This document shows, one piece after another, positions 26,589 to 35,755 of a stretch of DNA of 64,000 bases (position 1 is the stretch's first letter; the number at the start of each line of letters is the position of its first letter). The notes beneath the pieces were generated by a model. It was given only the letters and a program-made list of their open reading frames with translations, did not search any database and was not told where the DNA came from. A program made the translations under genes and the position numbers. Source of the DNA: an uncultured Caulobacter sp. (GTDB taxonomy: Bacteria; Pseudomonadota; Alphaproteobacteria; Caulobacterales; Caulobacteraceae); the NCBI GenBank assembly GCA_913776195.1, contig CAJYMH010000011.1:40842-104841 (forward strand). The letters run 5' to 3'.

Positions 26589-27371
26589 TCAGGCGGAAAA
26601 CTGTTCGGCGAGGACGCGTTCCGCGAGGCTGCGGCCGGCGTCGAACATCATGCAGAGGCTGATGGAGCGGTCTTCGGAGACATGCACCTCGACCACATCG
26701 CGCACTTCGAAATTGTCGGCCACGGCGCTGACGGGACGCTTGTCCGCCTCCATCACCTCGATGGTGACGCGAGCCTTGTGCGACAAAAGCGCCCCTCGCC
26801 AGCGACGGGGCCGGAAGGCGCTGATCGGGGTCAGGGCCAGGGCGTCGGACTCGATGGGAATGATCGGGCCGTGGGCCGACAGGTTGTAGGCGGTGGAGCC
26901 GGCGGGGGTCGCCACGAGGACGCCGTCGCAGACCAGCTCGCTCATGCGCATCTTGCCGTCAATGGAGATGCGCAGCTTCGCCGTCTGGCGGGTCTGACGC
27001 AGCATCGACACCTCGTTGATGGCCAGGGCGCGATGCTGGCGGCGCTTGGCGTCGATGGCGACCATGCTCAGCGGATGGATGATGGTCCGTTCGGCGGCGT
27101 TGATCCGCTCGGCCAGATCATCCTCGCTGTACTCGTTCATGAGGAAGCCGACCGAACCTCGATTCATGCCGTAGATCGGCTTCGGAGACTCGATGTGGCG
27201 GTGCAGGGTTTCCAGCATGAACCCGTCGCCGCCGAGGGCGACGATGATCTGGGCTTCCTCCTCGGAGACCTCGCCATAGCGTTTGGATAGGCGCGCCTTG
27301 GCATCCTGCGCTTCGGGGCGGTCGCTGGCCGTGAAGGCGAAGCGCGTGGCGACGGGCTGGGGACTGTACAT
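26589..27371 (-). CDS. nadK: NAD kinase
   Basis: A 260-residue cytoplasmic enzyme that phosphorylates NAD to NADP using ATP. It shows the catalytic GGDGFML motif near residue 47, AINEVSMLR near 117, and the glycine-rich [15 protein letters not shown] stretch near 155. Length is typical of the short alphaproteobacterial form. The ATG at 27371 is clear. It lies 34 bp after the DUF2336 gene on the same strand, so the two may be cotranscribed. Confidence 0.93.
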   Translation of the reverse strand: MYSPQPVATRFAFTASDRPEAQDAKARLSKRYGEVSEEEAQIIVALGGDGFMLETLHRHIESPKPIYGMNRGSVGFLMNEYSEDDLAERINAAERTIIHPLSMVAIDAKRRQHRALAINEVSMLRQTRQTAKLRISIDGKMRMSELVCDGVLVATPAGSTAYNLSAHGPIIPIESDALALTPISAFRPRRWRGALLSHKARVTIEVMEADKRPVSAVADNFEVRDVVEVHVSEDRSISLCMMFDAGRSLAERVLAEQFSA

Positions 27372-27405
27372 CGTTGCGGAGCAAGGCCTGAACGGCCCTG
27401 CTGCG

Positions 27406-28512
27406 TCAAGCTCGCGCGGCGGCCTTGCGGAAGGCGACGCCGGCGATGTCGGCGTGGAACGGCCCGAATGCGCCGATGGCGCGGCGGGCGCCCTCGGCCC
27501 CGCCGCCGGGGCGGCCGCCGTTCAGTCGACGAACCAGCTCCAGCACGGTCGGGAAGACGCTGCGGTCGATGCCGACGGCGGCGCAGGCCAGGGCCAGCAG
27601 TTCCGGCCGTTCGCCGTCGATGGCGCGCTGGATGTGATCGGGCTCGAAGCCGCCGAGAACGGCGATGGCCAGGACGAACAGCTCCAGCTGGCCCTCCTTG
27701 AGCGTCCGGACGAGATAGCCGGGCCGCAGCTGGCCGGCGGCGTGCAGTTTCTCGATGAGGATGCGGTCCATGATGTCCCGGTCCTCCTCCCGCACCGGAG
27801 CGACAGTGGCGGAGCCGGTGTGAGCATCCTGGATCGAACGGGCGATGGCCTCGTCCAGCTTGGTCGGATCAAGGCGGAAGCGGGCGGCGAGGGCCGCGCG
27901 CAATGACTGGCCCACCCACTGATAGAGGCGCTCGGCCAGTTCCGCCGACAGGCTGGGGTGGCGGGCGAGGGGCGAGCGGACGCCGGCCACGCGCTTGGCG
28001 AAATCGACCAGGCGTTCCATGGCCGCTTCGCTGAGATCAGCGCTGTCGTTGCCGGCCAGGGCGGCGAGAACGAGCGGCTCGCCCTTCGCCAAGATGGCGT
28101 CGACCACGGCGCTGCCGATCTTGGGGCGGCGGGCGACCTCGATCTGATGCTCGATGGTCGCCTCGACCAGCAGGCGCAGCAGGTCCTGGTCCTTGAGGAC
28201 CGGGCTGGCGGAGATGATCGGGCGGGCGATGTCGATCTCGTCCGCGGCCAGCATCTTCACCAGGGCGGCGGGCGCCCAAGCGGCTTCCGAGATGCGTTCG
28301 GATAGGCGTGTGCGGATGTCGCGCTCGGCCTGCATGACCAGGGACATGAAAATGGAGTCGAGCAGTTCCTGGATGGCGGGGGAAGTGGTCCCGCCGCCGG
28401 CGGCGGCGCCGTCGCACAGGTCCGCGATGCCCCGGAGCAAACGCTCGCGCTCGGCTGGGTCACGGCTCTTGGCCAGCGACAGAAGCTTGTCGGTCTGGGC
28501 GGTTTTGGGCAC
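27406..28512 (-). CDS. DUF2336-family protein (second of two)
   Basis: A 368-residue helical protein of the same family as 21849-22994. It shares the order [35 protein letters not shown] and [18 protein letters not shown]. The family has no known reaction. It starts with GTG (AGGGA upstream) just before NAD kinase on the same strand. The two paralogues are only about 30% similar by eye, so this is not a recent duplication. Confidence 0.8.
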   Translation of the reverse strand: MPKTAQTDKLLSLAKSRDPAERERLLRGIADLCDGAAAGGGTTSPAIQELLDSIFMSLVMQAERDIRTRLSERISEAAWAPAALVKMLAADEIDIARPIISASPVLKDQDLLRLLVEATIEHQIEVARRPKIGSAVVDAILAKGEPLVLAALAGNDSADLSEAAMERLVDFAKRVAGVRSPLARHPSLSAELAERLYQWVGQSLRAALAARFRLDPTKLDEAIARSIQDAHTGSATVAPVREEDRDIMDRILIEKLHAAGQLRPGYLVRTLKEGQLELFVLAIAVLGGFEPDHIQRAIDGERPELLALACAAVGIDRSVFPTVLELVRRLNGGRPGGGAEGARRAIGAFGPFHADIAGVAFRKAAARA

Positions 28513-28694
28513 CCGATCGATCCCTGGAAAGCTTGTACTGCTCAGTACAGACCCTGACCGGTCGGCATGAAAAGAGTTTTAATGCCGTCAGCGGACGACT
28601 TTTCGGCGAAGTTGACGGCGGCGTCATTGTTCTTGACGCACGGCCGGTGCGGCGCGACGCTCTGAAAAACCATGCGACCAGGGAGGATATGGTC

Positions 28695-29471
28695 ATGGCC
28701 GATGGAGCCGTTGCGGGGGCGACCTCGTTGAAGGGGCGCGTCAGCGAGGCGGAATGGAAAGCGCGGGTCGATCTGGCCGCGCTCTATCGCCTCGTCGCCC
28801 TGCATGGGTGGGACGACATGATCTTCACCCACATCTCCGCTCGCGTGCCTGGGCCGGAGCATCACTTTCTGATCAATCCATACGGCATGTTCTTTGGCGA
28901 GATGACCGCCTCGTGCCTGGTGAAGGTCGATCTTGAGGGCAACATCGTCCAGGAGACGACCGGCTTCATCAATCCGGCCGGCTTCACCATCCACTCCGCC
29001 ATCCATGCCGCGCGGGAGGACGCCAATTTCGTGATCCACCTGCACACGGACGCGGGGACGGCGGTGTCGGCGCATGCAGAGGGGCTGCTGCCGCTAACGC
29101 AGCATTGCCTGATCACCCAGCCGCAACTGGCCTATCACGACTATGAAGGCATCGCCCTGAACCTGGAGGAGCGTGAGCGGATCGTCGCCGATCTGGGCGA
29201 CAAGCGGCTGATGCTGCTGCGTAATCACGGCACTCTGGCGGTGGGGTCCACCGCCGCCGAAGCCTGGCTGGGGATCTTCTTCCTGGAGCGGTCCTGCGCT
29301 CAGCAGGTGATGGCCCTGAGCATCGGCCGCGACAAGGTTCTGCTGGCGCCCGAAGCCGCTCAGGCCGAGGTGCGCAGCCAGACCGGGATGGGCATGGGCA
29401 TGATCGGCGGGCTGGCCTGGCCAGGCTGCCTGCGCAAGCTGGATCGGGAGCTTCCTGGCTACGACGCCTGA
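28695..29471 (+). CDS. Class II aldolase/adducin-family protein
   Basis: A 258-residue protein with the class II aldolase fold. Visible are FTHISARVPG near the start of the fold, the metal-binding HLHTDAGTAV and the third metal-ligand His in LLRNHGTLAVG. Family members act as aldolases or decarboxylases on sugar phosphates or related substrates; this longer adducin-like branch has no defined substrate. The frame is open from 28533. The ATG at 28695 has GGGAGG eight bases upstream and starts where relatives start. Confidence 0.85.
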   Translation: MADGAVAGATSLKGRVSEAEWKARVDLAALYRLVALHGWDDMIFTHISARVPGPEHHFLINPYGMFFGEMTASCLVKVDLEGNIVQETTGFINPAGFTIHSAIHAAREDANFVIHLHTDAGTAVSAHAEGLLPLTQHCLITQPQLAYHDYEGIALNLEERERIVADLGDKRLMLLRNHGTLAVGSTAAEAWLGIFFLERSCAQQVMALSIGRDKVLLAPEAAQAEVRSQTGMGMGMIGGLAWPGCLRKLDRELPGYDA

Positions 29472-29490
29472 CAAAGCGTCCCAGGGACGA

Positions 29491-30274
29491 AAATTCGCCG
29501 CCGCGAGCCTCGGGTTCGCGGCGGCTTTTATGTGCGGTAAAGCCCAAGCCGGCGCCTGGCCGCCGGAGGCCGGATCGGGGCTGGCGATGTGAAATACGAG
29601 TCCGTTCGATCGACCCAGGATTTCGACCATCGGGGAGGGCGCGCCACGGGCAAGCCCGCCGCCGAGAGGGCCGTGACCCAGTGGCGAGCGCGGGGTGAGC
29701 GATCAACTGACCGTGCAGACCAAGATCAGCATGGTCGAAGGGCGCTTCGTCGAAACGGACCTCTACGGAGAAGACTTGCACTTCGCCTACTGGGGGCAGG
29801 GACCGATCGAGGTGGGGGCGCGCTACGCCGTCGTGCAGAGAGAGCGAACCGCCGTTGCGGTCTACGGCGGCGCGATCATCGACGGGATCGGCCGCAACAC
29901 CATCTTCGCGCCGCCCGGTAGGGGCGGTGTCGACTGGGAGCTGCGTCTGCTGGCGGGACGGTCGATGAAGGTCCTGGGCCGCGAGACCTTCGGCGAAGGG
30001 CAGGCGGCGCGGCTGTTCCGCGGCGGCATGGCCGGCGAGATGCGGCTGGACGCGACGGCGGGCGTGGAGACTTCCCGGGCGTGGCAGGTGTTGGTCCAGA
30101 CCTATGCCGGTCGCGCCGAGCGGGGGGAGAGCAAGCCGCTATGGCTGAAGGGAGCTGTCGGTGGTCAGGCGGTTTGGCGCGTTCCGGGTGCAGGCCGGGT
30201 GGCGGCAGACCCTGGCTGGGCGTCATGTCCCGGGGGACCGCGGGCCGGTCCTGGCCCTGTGGCGGGATTTCTGA
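29491..30274 (+). pseudogene. Frameshifted outer-membrane beta-barrel-like protein
   Basis: Protein-like segments lie in successive frames. Segment 1 (29491-29589) has a signal-peptide-like FAAASLGFAAAFMCGKAQA followed by GAWPPEAGSG, ending at TGA 29590. Segment 2 (29589-29697) reads KYESVRSTQDFD. Segment 3 (29695 to about 30160) is the main part with alternating aromatic strands such as VETDLYGEDLHFAYWGQGP. Segment 4 (30149-30274) reads FRVQAGWRQTLAGRH and ends ALWRDF before TGA. The terminal Phe and signal peptide suggest an outer-membrane protein. Three frame changes mean a pseudogene or sequencing errors. The family is not recognised. Confidence 0.55.
29497..29529 (+). terminator. Hairpin with T-run after the aldolase gene
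   Basis: GCCGCCGCGA (29497-29506) pairs perfectly with TCGCGGCGGC (29516-29525), followed by TTTT. It ends 58 bases after the aldolase-family gene and looks like its terminator. It also lies inside the apparent signal-peptide coding part of the decayed gene at 29491, where the palindrome encodes AAASLGFAAAF, so one of the two readings may be coincidental. Confidence 0.6.
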
Positions 30275-30370
30275 GGGCGGGGTTGCGCGCCGACCCCGGC
30301 TTGCGGCAGGAAGTCCCTACGCGACACGATACAAGAGCAAGAACGCGCACAGACGCAGGGAACGGGACGC

Positions 30371-31780
30371 TTGTTGAGCCCCCAACACATCGCCGCGCTG
30401 GAATCCCTTGTCGGCGCCGACGGGCTGGTGCGCGACGCGGCCGACCTGGCCCCCTACGAGCAGGCCGCCCGTTACGGCGGCGGCAAGGCGGCGCTGGTGG
30501 TGCGGCCGGCGGACACGGCCCAGGTCTCGGCCGTGGTCGGCTATTGCGTTCGCGAAGGCCTGAGCTTCATTCCCCAAGGGGCGAACAGCGGGCTGGTGCT
30601 GGGTTCGACACCGGACAAGACCGGCGGCCAGATCGTGCTGTCCCTGGACCGCCTGCGGGCGCCGTTCGAGATCGACGCCGCTGACCGCACCGCGCGGGTC
30701 GGGGCCGGGGTGCGGTTGTCGATGCTGAATGCGGCGCTGGAGCCACACGGTCTGTTCCTGCCGATCGACCTGGGCTCGGACCCGATGATCGGCGGCATGG
30801 CGGCCACCAACACCGGCGGGGCGCGGTTCCTGCGCTATGGCGACATGCGCCGGCACGTCCTGGGGCTGGAGATGGTGCTGGCTGATGAAGCCGGGACCGT
30901 GCTGCGTCTGGGCGACGGTCTGCGCAAGGATAACGCTGCGCTAGACCTGAGGCAGGTGGTTGTCGGCTCCTGCGGGGCGCTGGGGGTGATCACCGAGGTG
31001 ACGGTGGAGGTGAAGACTCGCCCGACCCAGGCCACTGCGGCCCTGCTGATCCCGCGCGACGAGGGCGTCGTGCTGGAGCTGCTGCTGGCCTTCGAGAAGG
31101 CGGCGGGGGAGTACCTGACGGCCTTCGAGGGCATGTCGCGGGCGGCGATGAGCCATGCGTTGAAGCATGTGACCAGCCTGCGCAATCCGTTCAGCGGCGG
31201 GGAGATTCCGGCCTATGCGGTGCTGGTGGAGCTGAGCTCGACGGGCGGTGCGGCGCTGGATGACGTTCTGGAGCGTGTTCTGACCGAACTGTTCGAGCGG
31301 GAGGACACGCCGCTGGCCGATGCGATCCTGGCGCCGCCTGAGCGGTCCTGGGCGCTGCGCCATTCGCTATCCGAAGGCCTGCGCGCCAGCGGCCCGGTGA
31401 CCGGGTTCGACCTGTCGTTCCGGCGGTCGCGGGTCATGGCTTTCCGGCGCGAGGCGATCGCGGCCCTGGCGGCGGATTTCCCCGACTATGAGGTCTGCGA
31501 TTTCGGCCACATCGGCGACGGCGGCGTCCATTTCAACCTGCTGCGCGCGGAAGGGCCCGCGAGCCCTGAACGGGCGGCGGCGCTGAACGACGCGGTGCTG
31601 GATCTGGCGGTGCGCAAGCATGGCGGCAGCTTCAGCGGCGAGCACGGAATCGGCCGCGCCAACCAGGCCGCCTATGACGCCTATACACCCGACGACCTGA
31701 AGCGCCTGTCGGGCGCGGTGGTCGACCTGTTTTCAAAGGCGCCGGCCGGCGCCGCACGCTTCGGTCCCGAGCGGACCTGA
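30371..31780 (+). CDS. FAD-binding oxidase, probably D-2-hydroxyglutarate dehydrogenase
   Basis: A 469-residue cytoplasmic flavoprotein. An FAD_binding_4 domain (about 40-215) shows VVRPADTAQVSAVV, PIDLGSDPMIGGMAATNTGG and the VVVGSCGALGVITEVT segment. An FAD-oxidase C-terminal domain ends with FGHIGDGGVHFN and FSGEHGIGRANQ. Related enzymes oxidise D-lactate, glycolate or D-2-hydroxyglutarate. The downstream neighbour HglS makes 2-hydroxyglutarate, so oxidation of that to 2-oxoglutarate is the best guess. It starts with TTG (a second TTG follows at once); AGGGAACGGG lies upstream. The aldehyde dehydrogenase follows after 15 bp. Confidence 0.82.
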   Translation: MLSPQHIAALESLVGADGLVRDAADLAPYEQAARYGGGKAALVVRPADTAQVSAVVGYCVREGLSFIPQGANSGLVLGSTPDKTGGQIVLSLDRLRAPFEIDAADRTARVGAGVRLSMLNAALEPHGLFLPIDLGSDPMIGGMAATNTGGARFLRYGDMRRHVLGLEMVLADEAGTVLRLGDGLRKDNAALDLRQVVVGSCGALGVITEVTVEVKTRPTQATAALLIPRDEGVVLELLLAFEKAAGEYLTAFEGMSRAAMSHALKHVTSLRNPFSGGEIPAYAVLVELSSTGGAALDDVLERVLTELFEREDTPLADAILAPPERSWALRHSLSEGLRASGPVTGFDLSFRRSRVMAFRREAIAALAADFPDYEVCDFGHIGDGGVHFNLLRAEGPASPERAAALNDAVLDLAVRKHGGSFSGEHGIGRANQAAYDAYTPDDLKRLSGAVVDLFSKAPAGAARFGPERT

Positions 31781-31795
31781 CCTTTCGGAGTCTCC

Positions 31796-33313
31796 ATGAC
31801 CGCCATCGCCCCCGTTTCGGGTGAAATGCTCGACATCCTCAAGCGCCTCGGCGTCTCGATCCCTGCGGATGGAACGCTTCAGGCGCGGTCGCCGGTGACG
31901 GGGGAGACGGTCTGCAAGCTGCGCGAGCACGCGGTCGAGGAGGCCAAGGCCGCCATCGACAAGGCGCACGCCGCCTATCTGGCCTGGCGCAAGGTTCCGG
32001 CCCCGCGGCGGGGCGAACTGGTCCGCCTGCTGGGCGAGGAGCTGCGCGCCGCGAAGGCCGATCTGGGCCGCTTGGTGACGCTCGAGGCCGGGAAGGTCAC
32101 GTCCGAGGGCCTGGGCGAGGTCCAGGAGATGATCGACATCTGCGACTATGCCGTGGGCCTGTCGCGGCAGCTGTTCGGCCTGACCATCGCCACCGAGCGC
32201 TCCGAGCACCGGATGATGGAGACCTGGCATCCGCTGGGCGTGGTGGGAGTGATCTCCGCCTTCAACTTCCCGGTGGCGGTGTGGTCGTGGAACGCGGCCC
32301 TGGCCTTTGTCTGCGGCGACGCGGTGGTGTGGAAGCCGTCGGAGAAGACGCCGCTGGTCGCCCTGGCCGTGCAGGCGCTGTTCGACCGCGCGGCGGCGAA
32401 GTTCGGCGACGCGCCGGAGGGGCTGTCGACCCTGCTGATCGGCGGGCGCGAGGTGGGCGAGGCGCTGGTGGAGCACCCGAAGGTCCCGCTCGTATCGGCC
32501 ACCGGATCGACCGCCATGGGCCGGCAGGTGGGGCCGAAGCTGGCCGCGCGTTTCGCCCGTGCGATCCTGGAGCTGGGCGGCAACAACGCCGCCATCGTGG
32601 CGCCCAGCGCCGACCTGGACCTGACCCTGCGCGGCGTGGCCTTCGCGGCCATGGGCACGGCGGGGCAACGGTGCACCACCCTGCGCCGCCTGATCGTGCA
32701 CGAGAGCGTCTATGAGGCCTTCGTCCCGCGCCTGAAGGCAGCCTACGCCTCAGTGGCGGTGGGTGATCCGGGCGCGACGGGGACCTTGATCGGTCCGCTG
32801 ATCGACCAGGCGTCGTTCGACGGGATGCAGAAGGCGCTGGAGCAGGCCAAGGCGGCCGGCGGCGCGGTTCAGGGCGGCGAGCGGGTGTCGGTGGCGGGGG
32901 CGTCCGAGGCCTTTTACGTCCGGCCCGCGATCGTCGAGATCGGCGAGCAGGCGGAGGTGGTCCGCAAGGAGACCTTCGCTCCCATCCTGTACGTCATGAA
33001 GTACCGCGAGCTGGAAGACGCCATCGCCCTGCAGAACGATGTGCCGCAGGGCCTGTCGTCCTCGATCTTCACCCTCGACATGCGCGAGGCGGAGCGGTTC
33101 GTGTCTGACGAGGGCTCGGACTGCGGCATCGCCAATGTGAACCTGGGCCCGTCCGGCGCCGAGATCGGCGGGGCCTTCGGCGGCGAGAAGGAGACCGGCG
33201 GCGGCCGCGAGGCGGGCTCCGACAGCTGGAAGGCCTATATGAGGCGGGCGACCAATACGGTGAACTATGGCCGCACCCTGCCGTTGGCGCAGGGCGTGGT
33301 GTTCGATGTGTGA
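31796..33313 (+). CDS. amaB: ALDH7-family aminoadipate-semialdehyde dehydrogenase
   Basis: A 505-residue NAD(P)-dependent aldehyde dehydrogenase. It shows LELGGNNAAIVAP (catalytic Glu), MGTAGQRCTTLRR with catalytic Cys, and the ALDH7/antiquitin C-terminal signature NVNLGPSGAEIGGAFGGEKE followed by WKAYMRRATNTVNYG. The family oxidises alpha-aminoadipate semialdehyde (piperideine-6-carboxylate) to 2-aminoadipate in lysine breakdown. GGAG precedes the ATG. Position between the 2-hydroxyglutarate dehydrogenase candidate and HglS supports this pathway. Confidence 0.9.
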   Translation: MTAIAPVSGEMLDILKRLGVSIPADGTLQARSPVTGETVCKLREHAVEEAKAAIDKAHAAYLAWRKVPAPRRGELVRLLGEELRAAKADLGRLVTLEAGKVTSEGLGEVQEMIDICDYAVGLSRQLFGLTIATERSEHRMMETWHPLGVVGVISAFNFPVAVWSWNAALAFVCGDAVVWKPSEKTPLVALAVQALFDRAAAKFGDAPEGLSTLLIGGREVGEALVEHPKVPLVSATGSTAMGRQVGPKLAARFARAILELGGNNAAIVAPSADLDLTLRGVAFAAMGTAGQRCTTLRRLIVHESVYEAFVPRLKAAYASVAVGDPGATGTLIGPLIDQASFDGMQKALEQAKAAGGAVQGGERVSVAGASEAFYVRPAIVEIGEQAEVVRKETFAPILYVMKYRELEDAIALQNDVPQGLSSSIFTLDMREAERFVSDEGSDCGIANVNLGPSGAEIGGAFGGEKETGGGREAGSDSWKAYMRRATNTVNYGRTLPLAQGVVFDV

Positions 33314-33322
33314 GGACTGATC

Positions 33323-34345
33323 ATGGCGCAATCCAATCTCACCCGACTTCTCAGCGCGACCATCAGCGCCGAGGCGGCGGCCGATGTGCTGGCGACCCTC
33401 GAGCTTGACCCGGCCTTGACCGATGAAGTCGGAGACACCGTCTCGCGCGGCGTCTTCGCCATGGCCATGAACGGGGTGCTGTTCCACGACCTGATGGGCC
33501 GGGCGCCGACGGGGGCCGCCTATGTGGGCGATCGCAAGGCGGCGGGCGAGAAGGTGGTGTTCGACCACGGCGCCCTGCGCACCGTGCGGTTCGCCGAGGG
33601 ACCGACCGGCGCGCTGCCGGGCGGGATCGAGGCTTTCACCCGCATCTTCGAGCCGCTGGGCTATCACCAGGCGGGGCTCTATCCGCTGGACCGTCTGAAG
33701 ATGACGGGCCGCGCCTATGCGCATCTGGATCATCCAGAGGGGGTGCCGCAGTTCTTTCTCAGCGAGCTGCATGTGGAGCGCTTCTCGCCGGAATTCCAGG
33801 CGGCGGCGGAGCGGGTGTTCGGCACGTCGAAAGACCCGCTGGGCGCCGAGGCGCGCGAAGCGCTGGCGGCTTTCGCCAAGGAGGGGCGCGCGCCGATCGA
33901 GCTGGCCGAGAAGGCCCTGCCGCAGATCGTGGCCGCCTTCGCCGTCACCCATGATACGCCCGCCCTGGCCGACTATCAGGCGCTGAAGGCGGAGTCGGCT
34001 GAGGCCGCCTGGATATCCACCGAGGGCGCGTCGTTCAACCACGCCACGGATCGCGTGGTCGATGTGGAGGCGACGGCCGAAGGTCAGCGGCAGTTGGGCC
34101 GGGCCGTGAAGGATCGGATCGAGGTTTCAGGCTCCGGCCGCGTGCGTCAGACCGCGTTCCGGGCCGACCATGTGGACCGCACCTTCGTCGGCGATGACGG
34201 CGGCGAGGTGGTGCTGAAGGTCCCCGGCTCGTTCTACGAGTTCATCGCCCGCGACATCGACCCGGCGACGGGGCGGATGGACTTGGCCTTCGACACCGGA
34301 AACGCCCAGGGCATTTTCAAGATGACCGAAGCGGCGGGCATGTAG
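33323..34345 (+). CDS. hglS: DUF1338 2-oxoadipate dioxygenase/decarboxylase
   Basis: A 340-residue protein of the DUF1338 (YdcJ/HglS) family. Members use Fe(II) and O2 to convert 2-oxoadipate to D-2-hydroxyglutarate and CO2. Conserved-looking parts are VFDHGALRTVRF near residue 75 (a metal His candidate), LKMTGRAYAHLDHPEGVPQFF, SELHVERFSP and a C-terminal VPGSFYEFIARD. It is the third gene of the apparent lysine operon, 9 bp after the dehydrogenase. Assignment rests on family likeness and context; metal ligands were not checked against a structure. Confidence 0.85.
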   Translation: MAQSNLTRLLSATISAEAAADVLATLELDPALTDEVGDTVSRGVFAMAMNGVLFHDLMGRAPTGAAYVGDRKAAGEKVVFDHGALRTVRFAEGPTGALPGGIEAFTRIFEPLGYHQAGLYPLDRLKMTGRAYAHLDHPEGVPQFFLSELHVERFSPEFQAAAERVFGTSKDPLGAEAREALAAFAKEGRAPIELAEKALPQIVAAFAVTHDTPALADYQALKAESAEAAWISTEGASFNHATDRVVDVEATAEGQRQLGRAVKDRIEVSGSGRVRQTAFRADHVDRTFVGDDGGEVVLKVPGSFYEFIARDIDPATGRMDLAFDTGNAQGIFKMTEAAGM

Positions 34346-34393
34346 CCGACCGCCTTCGGATCCTGCGAAGACAGCAGTGCGATGCGCCCGACA

Positions 34394-34550
34394 TTCAGCG
34401 AATCAAGCTTTCGCTGAAATTCGAAGAGCCCTGTTCTTTATCGCTGTTTTAAGCGTCACCGTGCTCCACGGTGCGGCGGGAATGTGGCGCAAGGTCCCGC
34501 AAAGGCTCCGCATTTCCATCTTGAAATACAGTGACATCCTCCCGTCACTG
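34394..34550. promoter_or_regulatory. Three perfect inverted repeats before the RND operon
   Basis: The 282-bp gap between hglS and the RND adaptor gene holds three inverted repeats: TTCAGCGAA (34394-34402) with TTCGCTGAA (34410-34418); CACCGTG (34457-34463) with CACGGTG (34467-34473); and CAGTGAC (34529-34535) with GTCACTG (34544-34550). None has a T-run. The last, about 80 bases before the start codon, is the best operator candidate for the pump; the first could end the lysine operon message. Confidence 0.45.
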
Positions 34551-34627
34551 GACTGCGATTATTGCCCGTAACATAAGTCCGCCACATTTCAGGTCGCGCC
34601 GGTATTCCGGCGAATGGAGCCCGCCGC

Positions 34628-35755
34628 GTGATCCGCAGACACTTCTTCCTGGTCGCCGCTCTCGTGGTTCTGGCGGTGATGATCGTCGGCGGCGGCGTCA
34701 AGCTTCTGGCGGACGCCGGCGCCAAGCGTCAGATGGGGCAGGGCGGCCCGGGCGGCCGCGCCATCGGCGTCTCCCAGACAACGGTTCAGCCGCGCCCCTT
34801 CGCCGACCGTATCGAAGTCCTGGGCGTGGCCAAGGGCCGGCAGTCGGTGGCGATCACGTCCAACACGGCGGAGCTGGTGACGAAGGTTCACTTCAGCGAC
34901 GGCCAGCAGGTGCGCGCCGGCCAAGTGCTGGTGGAGCTGCGCGCGGGTGAGGAGGACGCGGGCGTCATCCAGGCCCAGGCGCAGCTGAACCAAGCCCAGC
35001 GCGATTATCAGCGCTGGAAGTCCCTGGCCGACCAGGGGATCGCCTCCCGCGCCGCCGCCGAGCAGCGGCGATTGGCCGTGGAGAGCGCCGAAGCCATGCT
35101 GGAGGCGGCGCGTCAGCGTCTGGGCGACCGGGTGATCCGCGCGCCGTTCTCGGGCCGCGTCGGCCTGACCGACATCGCGCCGGGGGCCCTGATCAGCCCC
35201 GGGCAGACGGTGGTGACGCTGGACGACACCTCGGTGATCCGTGTGGATTTCCCGGTTCCCGACCGCTACCTGCCGATCCTGCATGAGGGGCTGTCGATCG
35301 TGGCGCGGCCAGACGCCTATCCCGACCTGCGGGTCCAGGGCCGCATCGCCAAGCTGGACACCCGCGTGGCGGAGAACACCCGGGCCATTACGGCGCGCGC
35401 CGAATTCCCCAACGCCGACAGCCGTCTGCGCCCGGGAATGATGGTGCGCGTCGCTATCGAACAGGCGCGCCGCCAGACCGCCTCCGTGCCGCAGTCGGCG
35501 GTGCAGTTCGAGGGGGACGCGGCCTTCGTCTTCGCCATCGTCAAGAAGGGCGAGCGCACCGTGGCCGAGAAACGACCAGTCACCGTTGGTCTTGACCAGA
35601 ACGGCTTCGTCGAGATCACCGAAGGCGTCCGCGTCGGTGAGAAGGTTGTCGCAGACGGCCTGAACCGCGTGCAGGACGGCCAGGCCGTCCAACTGGGCGG
35701 CGGTCGTCCGCAAGGCGGCCAGGGCGGCCGCCCCAACCGTCGTCAGGCGAACTGA
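34628..35755 (+). CDS. RND efflux periplasmic adaptor (membrane fusion protein)
   Basis: A 375-residue adaptor. An uncleaved-type N-terminal helix (FFLVAALVVLAVMIVGGG) anchors it in the inner membrane. A lipoyl-like domain (AITSNTAELVTKVHFSDGQQ), an alpha-hairpin (about 105-150), a beta-barrel (DTSVIRVDFPVPDRYLPIL) and a membrane-proximal end follow in the usual order. The C-terminal tail is Gly/Gln/Arg-rich. GTG start with GGAG 8 bases before it. It bridges the RND pump, encoded next with a one-base overlap, and an outer-membrane channel that is not in this window. Confidence 0.92.
   Translation: MIRRHFFLVAALVVLAVMIVGGGVKLLADAGAKRQMGQGGPGGRAIGVSQTTVQPRPFADRIEVLGVAKGRQSVAITSNTAELVTKVHFSDGQQVRAGQVLVELRAGEEDAGVIQAQAQLNQAQRDYQRWKSLADQGIASRAAAEQRRLAVESAEAMLEAARQRLGDRVIRAPFSGRVGLTDIAPGALISPGQTVVTLDDTSVIRVDFPVPDRYLPILHEGLSIVARPDAYPDLRVQGRIAKLDTRVAENTRAITARAEFPNADSRLRPGMMVRVAIEQARRQTASVPQSAVQFEGDAAFVFAIVKKGERTVAEKRPVTVGLDQNGFVEITEGVRVGEKVVADGLNRVQDGQAVQLGGGRPQGGQGGRPNRRQAN

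Noticed and set aside
29695..30684. A single 329-codon frame as an intact gene
   Set aside because: Its last 130 codons overlap the well-supported flavoprotein gene in another frame and lose protein character after about 30165; treated as part of a pseudogene.
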